Positions 52,147 to 60,200 of a stretch of 63,835 bases of DNA are shown piece by piece. The stretch covers positions 1 through 63,835 of the forward strand of contig JBGSOV010000013.1 in the NCBI GenBank assembly GCA_041738935.1, written 5' to 3'. Positions within the stretch are counted from its first letter, which is position 1, and each line of letters starts with the position of its first letter. Both the position numbers and the translations under genes were made by a program. The stretch comes from JBGSOV01 sp041738935 (lineage in GTDB: Bacteria > Patescibacteriota > Gracilibacteria > CAIRYL01 > GCA-016699755). Below the pieces are notes generated by a model. It had not been told where the DNA came from. It saw only the letters and a program-made list of their open reading frames with translations, and searched no databases.

Positions 52147-52524
52147 TTAATTGGTGTTTTTGGATTTGAGAAATGTAAGTACCTCCTCACGAGTGAATTG
52201 TGCTTTTGCTATTGCTGTGACTACTTGCTCACCAACATCTCTATTTTCATCAAGTGCTCGTTCGTACGCACGCAGATTATCACTTTCCTCTTGGTTTATT
52301 TCTAATCCAAATTCTGTAAACACTCTTCTTAACTCTTCCTTCATTTCATTTTTCGCGAAATCAAACGAATTAAGAATATAAATTGTTTCACCATCCAGTG
52401 TCTTAGCGGTAACATTTACACCGAGTGCAGTTACTGCTAGACCAAATCCAGAGGCATCCATATCGTCTGGAATTTTTACAAAGTGCTCAAATTGAGCAAA
52501 TTCTCCGTTATTCGGTGCTCCCAT
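52147..52524 (-). CDS. Hypothetical protein upstream neighbour of gap
   Basis: 125 residues, soluble and acidic, no recognised domain. A beta-rich N-terminal half (FGLAVTALGVNVTAKTLDGETIYILNSFDF) is followed by helices (KNEMKEELRRVFTEFGLEI, VGEQVVTAIAKAQFTREEVLTFL). It begins 20 nt after gap on the same strand, so the two are likely co-transcribed. About 210 nt downstream (51937-52146) hold no gene. Confidence 0.6.
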   Translation of the reverse strand: MGAPNNGEFAQFEHFVKIPDDMDASGFGLAVTALGVNVTAKTLDGETIYILNSFDFAKNEMKEELRRVFTEFGLEINQEESDNLRAYERALDENRDVGEQVVTAIAKAQFTREEVLTFLKSKNTN

Positions 52525-52543
52525 GATGTGATGCTAAAGAAAA

Positions 52544-53545
52544 TTATTTTAGCCCGACGAGTACAGCAAGCTCTGCAAGACGCAAAGCATAGCCCCATTC
52601 GTTGTCGTACCACGCAAGAATCTTGACCGTGTTGCCGATTGCGACAGTAGAGTCGGCATCGACAATACTGCTGCGATCATCACCGAGAAAATCTCGCGAG
52701 ACAAGTGGGCGTTCTTCAAAACCAAGAATTCCCTTGAGTTCGCCTTCGGAAGCAGCCTTGAGTGCGGCATTGACTTCTTCAGCGGTAATTTCGCGTTCGA
52801 GTGTGACAGTGAGGTCAACAACCGAGACATCTGGTGTTGGCACACGGATGGCAAGTCCATTGAGTTTGCCTTTGAGCGCAGGGATTACGAGTCCGACTGC
52901 TTTGGCAGCGCCAGTCGAAGTCGGTACCATCGAAGCATTTGCGGCACGTGCGCGGCGCAAATCGCTATGCGGAGCATCAAGCAAACGCTGATCGCCAGTA
53001 TATGAATGGATTGTTGTCATGAGCCCATTTACAATTCCAAATTTTTCATGAAGAACTTTGGCAACAGGAGCCAGTCCATTGGTTGTGCAGCTCGCGTTTG
53101 AGATGATGTGATGCTTTGTCGGATCAAAATCTTTCTCGTTAACACCAATCACAAAAGTTCCATCAATTTCGCCCTTTGCAGGCGAAGAAATAATTACACG
53201 CTTGGCACCAGCAGTCAGATGTTTTTCGCAGCCTTCGCGCTTGCGAAAGATTCCGGTACATTCCAAAACCGTTTCGACACCAAGGTCTTTCCAAGGAAGT
53301 ACACTCGGGTCTTTTTCGGCAAAAGCTTGGATTTTTTTACCATTAATCGTAATTGATTTTTCATCATGTTCGACTGTTCCTTTGAATGTTCCAAAAGTCG
53401 AATCGAATTGAAAGAGATGAGCCAGTGTCGCGGTATCGGTCAAATCGTTGATGGCGACAATTTCGAGCGGCAGATTCTTTTCAAAGATTGCTCGAGTAGC
53501 CATGCGGCCGATTCGCCCAAAACCATTAATCGCAATTTTTGTCAT
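52544..53545 (-). CDS. gap: Glyceraldehyde-3-phosphate dehydrogenase
   Basis: 333 residues from ATG 53545 (MTKIAINGFGRIGRMATRAIF, the NAD-binding start); the open frame extends further upstream but without homology. The active-site Cys is in ISNASCTTNGLAPV near residue 150, the catalytic His region is IHSYTGDQRLLDAPH, then RRARAANASMVPTSTGAAKAVG and WYDNEWGYALRL. Glycolytic enzyme. On the minus strand a TATAAT lies about 20 nt upstream of the start. Confidence 0.97.
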   Translation of the reverse strand: MTKIAINGFGRIGRMATRAIFEKNLPLEIVAINDLTDTATLAHLFQFDSTFGTFKGTVEHDEKSITINGKKIQAFAEKDPSVLPWKDLGVETVLECTGIFRKREGCEKHLTAGAKRVIISSPAKGEIDGTFVIGVNEKDFDPTKHHIISNASCTTNGLAPVAKVLHEKFGIVNGLMTTIHSYTGDQRLLDAPHSDLRRARAANASMVPTSTGAAKAVGLVIPALKGKLNGLAIRVPTPDVSVVDLTVTLEREITAEEVNAALKAASEGELKGILGFEERPLVSRDFLGDDRSSIVDADSTVAIGNTVKILAWYDNEWGYALRLAELAVLVGLK

Positions 53546-53718
53546 TATGTTTGAAAAATATTCTCTTTCATTATACATGCTCTTAGGCAAGATTGCGAGC
53601 TGATTTTGTGAAAAAACCAACTGAGAAATTGTCAATATCTCGTGCGAGAGTATCTTCAAATTGTTATTTATCTCTTGCTGATTTTTCGCTATTGTCCAAG
53701 ATAGTTTCTTACTGACTC

Positions 53719-54390
53719 ATGCCGCGAGATGACACCCTTTGGTACTTAAAGAATTTTAAGATATTCGCTGATATTCCGCCGGAAAAAATCGATGAAATCG
53801 CTGGAGATACTCACATGAAGTCGTATTCAAAGGGCGATATTCTTTATACTCCCGATGACGAAACCGATCAGATTTATGTCCTGAAGCAAGGCGAAGTGAT
53901 CCTCTACCACGAGCGCGATGGTAAGATGGTGGTCTTTGATACACTCGGACCGGGTTCGTTTTTTGGTGGATTTAGCCTCCGTCCCGAAAAAATTAATCAC
54001 TTTGCTGAAGTCGCGGTTGGCTCAAAAATCTGTAATTTTCCGCAATCAGTAATGCTCCAACTGATTGCCAATTTTCCGGGAGCAATGCTGCAGTTTTGGC
54101 AAGAAGTGAGTATTCGTCTCACCGAGTACGAAGAGCGTCTGCGCGACAACGGCGCCCCGGCAGCAGATATTTTGCTCCACGAACTGGAGCGACTCAAAAA
54201 AAGCCGTCAAAAAAGCTTCCTTGGTTTTATGCAACGTCCATTGGTGATTACTCATGACGAACTTGCTAAGCGCACAGGACTCAATCGGGTGACAGTCACC
54301 CGTGAAATGAAATACCTGCGCGATGCCGGTCGTATCAAAGTCGACACAAAAAGCGGTGCTATTGACGTCATTGCCGCCAAACCTCTATAA
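53719..54390 (+). CDS. Crp/Fnr-family transcriptional regulator
   Basis: 223 residues. An N-terminal cyclic-nucleotide-binding-like beta roll (FKIFADIPPEKIDEIAG, YSKGDILYTPDDETDQIYVLKQGEVILYHERDG, LGPGSFFGG), a dimer helix and a C-terminal winged helix (THDELAKRTGLNRVTVTREMKYLRDAGRI). The cAMP phosphate motif RxS is not clear and there are no N-terminal Fe-S Cys, so the ligand is unknown. Divergent from gap, 24 nt before a small lipoprotein gene. Confidence 0.88.
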   Translation: MPRDDTLWYLKNFKIFADIPPEKIDEIAGDTHMKSYSKGDILYTPDDETDQIYVLKQGEVILYHERDGKMVVFDTLGPGSFFGGFSLRPEKINHFAEVAVGSKICNFPQSVMLQLIANFPGAMLQFWQEVSIRLTEYEERLRDNGAPAADILLHELERLKKSRQKSFLGFMQRPLVITHDELAKRTGLNRVTVTREMKYLRDAGRIKVDTKSGAIDVIAAKPL

Positions 54391-54413
54391 TCTGACTTGT
54401 TTTTCCCATTCTC

Positions 54414-54737
54414 ATGAAAAAATCAGCTTTCGTAAGTCTTTTGCTCGTATTGCCGCTTCTGGCAGCATGTCAACAAAATGGATATGAACAAGATGCAAGC
54501 GATGCGACAAATTCACCCATTGCTACCGATGATTTTGATGCCGATATGATTACTGAGGCCGACATCGAATCGTCTTTCCCTGATGATATTCCACCACCTC
54601 CGCCACCGCCGCCACTTACTCCGGAGAACATCGCCGGTTTTGAAGATTTGCCGCCAGAAGTCCAAGAAGACCTTCGCCGCACACTCGAAGCTGAAGCTAC
54701 GCCGACCGAAACAGCTGCGACAACGGATACCGAATAA
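54414..54737 (+). CDS. Small lipoprotein with polyproline segment
   Basis: 107 residues. Signal peptide MKKSAFVSLLLVLPLLAAC with lipobox LAAC, then an acidic Asp-rich stretch, eight consecutive Pro (PDDIPPPPPPPPLTPE) and a Thr/Glu tail. No fold recognised. Polyproline of this length normally needs EF-P to translate. Lies between the Crp-like regulator and ccdA. Confidence 0.75.
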   Translation: MKKSAFVSLLLVLPLLAACQQNGYEQDASDATNSPIATDDFDADMITEADIESSFPDDIPPPPPPPPLTPENIAGFEDLPPEVQEDLRRTLEAEATPTETAATTDTE

Positions 54738-54839
54738 GCAGCCGATTCTTTGCGTTTGCTGTCGTCTTGACTACTCCGTCTGATTGGAGAGGTGGCTTAT
54801 TCATGAGAAAATAAGCAGTGCCTTTCTCTTTATTTTCTG

Positions 54840-55580
54840 ATGGAGCTGCTTCTGATTTCGTTTATTGCCGGCATGTTGACCGTGCTTGCGCCTTGTGTGT
54901 TGCCGATTTTGCCGGTGATTTTGAGCGGCTCGCTGGGGCAACGCAGCGTTATAAGAGCGCTGACAATCACGCTCTCTTTGGCACTCTCGATTATCCTGTT
55001 TACTTTGCTGCTCAAATCCTCGACGCTGCTCATTGATATCCACCCGAATACATGGAAATACTTTTCGGGAGGCGTTATCCTCTTTTTTGGTATCATCACT
55101 TTTTTGCCGGAGATTTGGGAACAGATCGCCTTTCGCCTCGGTCTTGGCACCAAATCCCAAACCGCGCTTGCTCATGCCGGACAAAAACAAGGCTTTGTCG
55201 GTAATGTCCTCTTGGGCGCTGCGCTTGGTCCGGTCTTTGCGAGTTGTTCACCGACTTACTTCTTTATCATTGCGACCGTCTTGCCGGCGAGTTTTGCGAT
55301 CGGGCTGATTAATCTTATCTTCTACGGAATCGGTCTGGCGCTTGTTCTATTTTTGATCGCCTTTTTTGGACAACGCTTTATTTCCAAAGCAAAATGGGCT
55401 GCCAATCCTCACGGACTTTTTCGCCGCATTTTGGGCATTATCTTGATTCTGGTCGGTATTGCGATTTTGACCGGAATTGATAAAAAGCTTGAAGCTTGGC
55501 TTGTATCGGAAGGTTTTGGCAATACGCAGCTCGAACAGCGCCTGCTGGAGAATGCAAAAGAAGATGCTGAGATCGACTGA
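54840..55580 (+). CDS. ccdA: CcdA-type transmembrane thiol-electron carrier
   Basis: 246 residues and six or more helices. CcdA/DsbD-beta moves electrons from cytosolic thioredoxin across the membrane through two Cys. Both are seen: GMLTVLAPCVLPILPVILSG near residue 20 and GAALGPVFASCSPTYFF near residue 140. No cytochrome c genes appear, so the likely clients are the DsbA-like and thioredoxin-like lipoproteins in this window. Confidence 0.9.
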   Translation: MELLLISFIAGMLTVLAPCVLPILPVILSGSLGQRSVIRALTITLSLALSIILFTLLLKSSTLLIDIHPNTWKYFSGGVILFFGIITFLPEIWEQIAFRLGLGTKSQTALAHAGQKQGFVGNVLLGAALGPVFASCSPTYFFIIATVLPASFAIGLINLIFYGIGLALVLFLIAFFGQRFISKAKWAANPHGLFRRILGIILILVGIAILTGIDKKLEAWLVSEGFGNTQLEQRLLENAKEDAEID

Positions 55581-55687
55581 GGAATACCGTAAAAATTCTG
55601 CTTCCGTTAGCGCCCATCACCCGAATACAAATTGCTTTTATCTCTCAATCGGAGATAAGCTGTATGTACGAAATTTGTAATTAATAC

Positions 55688-56758
55688 GTGAATATCCTCA
55701 TCCTCGATCCGGCGGATTTTGTCGGCGGTGCAGAGCTGTTTACGCTTGACCTGCTCCCCTCTTTAGTAGCGTCACATTCTATCACGTTGGTCACTGCAGG
55801 AAATAACAAGCACTATCTGGAGCGGATTCCACCAGATATCGAGGTTGTTACATACGGCTTGCCACGCCTCAGACCATTTCGTCCGCTTGCCTATCTGAGA
55901 GCTGTTATTCAAATTCGCAAGCTCTGCAAAAAATATAGGATTGAGATTGTACACAGCAATTCCGTCCGTGCCGGACTTGTGGCTGCTGCTAGCGGCAAAC
56001 CTTGGGTGCATGTCGCGCATGATTTTACGCTGCCCAAAATCTTTGCAAAAGTATTTCGGCGCGCGCGAACAATTTGTGCGTGCTCACAGGCAGTCAAAAA
56101 CGATTTGGTCGGCAAAGGAATCGCGGAGAAAAAAATCCGTGTCGTGTACAACGGTGTCGCTTTGGAGAAATACAACACACTTGTTCCTCATAGGTTCGAT
56201 TCTGATTCTCCCATTGTCGCGATTGTCGGCAGACTCGACGCATGGAAAGGGCAAGATGTCTTTGTCGCCGCCGCAATAATAATTCATGAGCAGCTTCCGC
56301 GAGCGCGTTTTGTGATCTATGGCGAGTCTTCGGCACACGATTCTGCAACCGTTACTTTTGAAAAACAGTTACGAGAATCCGCTCCAGAGTATATCGAATT
56401 TTCCAAATTTCGCCCGATGAGAGAAATTCTGCAAAATGTTGATTTGCTCGTGCATGCCAGTACCCAGCCAGAACCGTTTGGCAGAGTCGTGCTCGAAGCA
56501 ATGGCAGCAAATGTGCCAATCGTTGCCACGTGGAATGGTGGCGTGCCGGAGATTTTGGGGGAAGAGTTACGAGAATTCGGCTACAAACCGGGGAATGCGG
56601 AGGAATTAGCGGAAAAAATTGTGGCGATTATCGAATCAAAAGAAATGCGACAGCGGTTTGCGACAGAATCCCAACAACGCGTACAGCTTTTTGCTTTGGA
56701 AAAAGTCAGTGAAGAAATTAGAAGAGCGTGGAATAACGCAATAAAAGCCAATCTGTAG
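55688..56758 (+). CDS. Glycosyltransferase family 4
   Basis: 356 residues starting with GTG. GT-B fold: the N-terminal DFVGGAELFTLDLLPSL (GGAE motif), HSNSVRAGLVAAASGKPWVHVAHDF, then the donor domain IVAIVGRLDAWKGQDVFVAAA and the E-x7-E signature EPFGRVVLEAMAANVPIVATWNGGVPEI. Probably adds a sugar to an envelope glycan. It is the last housekeeping gene before the CRISPR locus. Confidence 0.88.
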   Translation: MNILILDPADFVGGAELFTLDLLPSLVASHSITLVTAGNNKHYLERIPPDIEVVTYGLPRLRPFRPLAYLRAVIQIRKLCKKYRIEIVHSNSVRAGLVAAASGKPWVHVAHDFTLPKIFAKVFRRARTICACSQAVKNDLVGKGIAEKKIRVVYNGVALEKYNTLVPHRFDSDSPIVAIVGRLDAWKGQDVFVAAAIIIHEQLPRARFVIYGESSAHDSATVTFEKQLRESAPEYIEFSKFRPMREILQNVDLLVHASTQPEPFGRVVLEAMAANVPIVATWNGGVPEILGEELREFGYKPGNAEELAEKIVAIIESKEMRQRFATESQQRVQLFALEKVSEEIRRAWNNAIKANL

Positions 56759-56859
56759 ATAGCTTGCATGATTTAACTTCCTTTGACTAGTATGTGATTG
56801 ATAGTTCTTTGAAACATTGGGGAAAAGGTGGAAGCCCTCATGCTGAAAAAATCAGGTCT

Positions 56860-56877
56860 TAGCGCATCATTGCGCTA
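56860..56877. repeat. 7-bp perfect hairpin upstream of the pseudo-repeat
   Basis: TAGCGCA-TCAT-TGCGCTA. It lies 28 nt before the repeat-like element and 100 nt after the glycosyltransferase gene. It might terminate the upstream transcript (only TTT follows) or form part of the small RNA. Confidence 0.5.
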
Positions 56878-56905
56878 TTTGCATCTTGATTACTTTCAGT
56901 ATCGG

Positions 56906-57004
56906 ATTTCTACTTTTGTAGATAGAATAGCTCGTGTGGGCTTATATTCTGCCAAGATCTCATCTTAATTCCCCGACCGAAAGCGCCAGAGCTTTCTTTT
57001 TTTT
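56906..57004 (+). ncRNA. CreR-like pseudo-crRNA (lone repeat handle + pseudo-spacer + terminator)
   Basis: ATTTCTACTTTTGTAGAT at 56906-56923 is identical to the last 18 nt of the array repeat, the part that forms the Cas12a crRNA handle (TCTAC-TTTT-GTAGA stem-loop). The other half of the repeat is absent. The sequence that follows from 56924 (AGAATAGCTCG...) would be the guide, and an intrinsic terminator closes the unit at 57004. The first six guide bases AGAATA recur at 57027-57032 right behind a TTTC PAM inside the cas12a promoter. Known CreR-type RNAs for several CRISPR types, including V-A, repress the cas promoter through such partial matches. The upstream promoter is not clear; a weak TTGCAT/TAGTAT pair lies at 56764-56793. 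Confidence 0.65.
56979..57004 (+). terminator. Intrinsic terminator between pseudo-crRNA and cas12a promoter
   Basis: GAAAGC (56979-56984), 6-nt loop, GCTTTC (56991-56996), then eight T. It insulates the small RNA unit from the cas12a promoter that starts 11 nt later. Confidence 0.75.
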
Positions 57005-57014
57005 GAAAAAAGAA

Positions 57015-57044
57015 TTGACTCATTTCAGAATAAGGGCATATATT
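57015..57044 (+). promoter_or_regulatory. cas12a operon promoter containing a PAM-flanked pseudo-protospacer
   Basis: TTGACT (57015-57020), 18-nt spacer, TATATT (57039-57044). Between them TTTC (57023-57026) is followed by AGAATA (57027-57032), the first six bases of the pseudo-spacer at 56924. Binding of Cas12a there would block both promoter elements. Confidence 0.65.
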
Positions 57045-57050
57045 TTAAAC

Positions 57051-57224
57051 ATGCAAAAAAGGGAGCCGAACATTTACGATTTTCTTATCATATTCGTTCA
57101 AACGGATGTAAAGATATTCGCTGCTGTGGCAATTGTAGTAATTGTATCCATATCACCCATTTACCATACCATATTCTTGTGGTTAAATAATGTACCTTTA
57201 AAACTTTTTCTTTCTTTGATTTAA
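57051..57224 (+). CDS. Putative 57-residue membrane protein just upstream of cas12a
   Basis: An ORF beginning MQKREPNIYDFLIIFVQ with a membrane-spanning stretch (DVKIFAAVAIVVIVSISPIYHTIFLW). The ATG lies 6 nt after the -10 of the cas12a promoter, so it would be read from a leaderless mRNA, and its TAA ends 3 nt before the cas12a ATG. I recognise no family. It may be a small regulatory or coupling ORF, or a chance frame in an A+T-rich leader; position and hydrophobicity favour the former modestly. Confidence 0.4.
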   Translation: MQKREPNIYDFLIIFVQTDVKIFAAVAIVVIVSISPIYHTIFLWLNNVPLKLFLSLI

Positions 57225-57227
57225 ACT

Positions 57228-60200
57228 ATGACTAATTCGATCTTCGCCTCATTTACCAATCAGTATTCCCTCAGCAAGACTTTGCGGTTTGAGCTAAGGC
57301 CAGTAGGCAACACCGAGAAAATGCTAGAAGATACCAAGGTCTTTGAAAAAGACGAAACGATTCAAAAAAAGTACAAAGCGACAAAGCCGTATTTTGACCG
57401 ACTCCATCGAGAGTTTGTACAAGAAGCCTTGTTAGGTGCTGCACTTTCAAATCTCTCTGGATATTTGGAAATCTACAAAAAATGGAAAAATGACAAAAAA
57501 GCGAATGAAAAAGCGTTACAAAACAAAGAAAAAGAACTTCGAAAAGAGGTGGTGATTTTTTTTGAAGCACAAGGGAAGATATGGACAGAGAAATACGCAG
57601 GGCTAAAAAACAAGAATATCGAAATCCTGTTCGAAGAGGCAGTTTTTAAGGCGATTTTAAAAGAAAGATACGGACATGAGGATGGGACAGAGATTATAGA
57701 CGAATCGACCGGAGAACTTGTGTCTATTTTTGACAGTTGGAAAGGATTTACTGGCTATTTTGGGAAATTCTTTGAGACACGAAAAAACTTTTACAAAGAT
57801 GATGGAACATCAACAGCGTTGGCAACGCGAATTATTGACCAGAACCTCAAACGGTTTTGTGACAATATACTCATTTTTGAGGATATGAAAGACGAGATAA
57901 ATTTTAGAGAAGTGGAAGAGAGTTTTGGGAAAACGCTTGCTGAAGTTTTTTCATTGGAATTTTATGATGATTGTTTGTTGCAAGATGGAATTGATTTTTT
58001 TAACAAAATCTTAGGGGGAGAAACTCTCAAAAATGGAGAAAAGCAAAAAGGACTCAATGAGTGTATAAACCTGCATAAACAAAAAACAGGCAAGAAATTT
58101 CCTTTTTTTAAAGCCCTCGATAAACAGATATTGAGCGAAAAAGAAAAATTTATTGATGAAATCGAAAATGATGAAATGCTATTAGAAAGCCTGAGAAATC
58201 TAAAAGATGTAGCTAAGCAAAAAACAGCTATCAGCAAAAGACTGCTTGGAGATTTCGTAAAAAACACCCAAAGTTATGATCTTGCCGAAGTATATATTTC
58301 TAAAGAAGCGCTTAATACCATTTCGCACAAATGGACGGGCGAAACCGATTTGTTTGAGGAGACACTTTTTGACGCCTTAAAATCAGCAAAAATCATATCC
58401 AGCTCCGCAAAAAAGAAAGATGGTGGCTACTCATTTCCGGATTTTATCTCGCTCTATTTTGTCAAAGAAGCGCTTATTCATCTTCCGTCAACCACAGCCT
58501 TTTGGAAAGAGCGCTATTATCAAAATGCTGAGAAGCCAGACGACAAAGGTTTTTTGACGATAGAACAAGACAAATGGGATCAGTTTTTGCAAATACTTGA
58601 TTTCGAATTCTCTTCTCTCTTTTTTAGAGAAATCACAGATCCCGAAAATGGTAATAAAAGACAAGTTGGTTATGATGTTTTTGACAAACAACTTGAAACA
58701 CTTTTGCAGGATTTTCGGATTGATCAAAATACCAAAGTCGTTATAAAAGATTTTGCTGACTCTGTTCTCAATATTTACCAAATGGCAAAATACTTTGCAT
58801 TGGAAAAGAAGCGAAAATGGCTCGATGATTATGAAACCGGCGATTTTTATGAGAATCCAGAATTTGGCTACAAACTTTTTTATGACAACGCATACGAAGA
58901 AATCGTGCAGAGCTATAACAAGCTCCGTAATTATCTTACAAAGAAGCCATACAGCGAAGCAAAATGGAAACTGAATTTTGAAAACCCAACACTCGCTGAT
59001 GGTTGGGACAAGAATAAAGAATCTGACAATTCTACGGTAATCCTCCGCAAAGATGGTAAATACTACCTCGGGCTGATGGCAAAAGGACACACCAAAATCT
59101 TTGACGACAGAAATTCTGCAAAATTTTCTGAAAATTCTGAGAATGGGAAATATGAGAAAGTGGTGTACAAGTTTTTCCCAGATCAAGCGAAGATGTTTCC
59201 TAAAGTTTGTTTTTCTGTAAAAGGTTTAGAGTTTTTTAAACCCTCGGAAGAAATCTGGAATATTTATCAAAACTCAGAATTCAAAAAAGGCGACACTTTT
59301 TCGGTCTCGAGTATGCAAAAACTAATCAATTTTTATAAGGATTGTTTGACCAAATACGAAGGGTGGAAAGGTTACGCTTTTCAACACATGAAACCGACAG
59401 AAGCTTATCAAGAGAATATCGGCGAGTTTTTCCGAGATGTTGCGCAAGACGGCTACAAAATTTCTTTTCAACTGATTTCTGATGCATATGTAAAGGAAAA
59501 AAACGACAAAGGAGAATTATTTCTTTTTCAAATAAAAAACAAGGACTGGAACGAAGGCTCAACAGGCGCAAAGAATCTCCATACCATTTATTTTGAATCG
59601 CTCTTTTCCAAAGAAAATATCGCACACAACTTTCCGATCAAGCTCAACGGACAAGCTGAGATTTTTTATCGCCCAAAGACCGAAGCGAAGAAATTGGGAA
59701 TAAAAACCGACAAAAAGGGGAACCCTGTTATTAATCACAAGCGATACAGTGAAAATAAGATATTTTTTCATGTCCCGCTCACTTTCAATCGAACCTCAGG
59801 CGACATTTACTCATATAACAGCAAAATAAATGACTTTCTTGCGAATAATCCTGACATCAACATCATCGGTGTCGATCGTGGTGAAAAACACTTGGCATAC
59901 TATTCGATTATTACTCAAAAAGGAAAAATTCTTGAGAGTGGTTCGCTTAATGAGGTCAATAACATCAAATACGCCGAAAAGCTCGAAGAAAAAGCCAAAG
60001 TCCGCGAACAAGCGCGAAAAGACTGGCAAGATGTTGAGGCAATTAAGGATTTGAAAAAAGGCTACACTTCGCAAGTCGTCAAAAAGCTTGCCGACCTTGC
60101 AATCGAGCATAATGCCATTATTGTTTTTGAAGACCTCAACATGCGCTTTAAGCAAATTCGAGGAGGTATTGAAAAATCGGCTTACCAACAATTAGAAAAA

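Noticed and set aside
56820..56905. A tracrRNA or scoutRNA for the effector
   Set aside because: Cas12a needs none, and no anti-repeat complementary to the 5' half of the repeat is visible.
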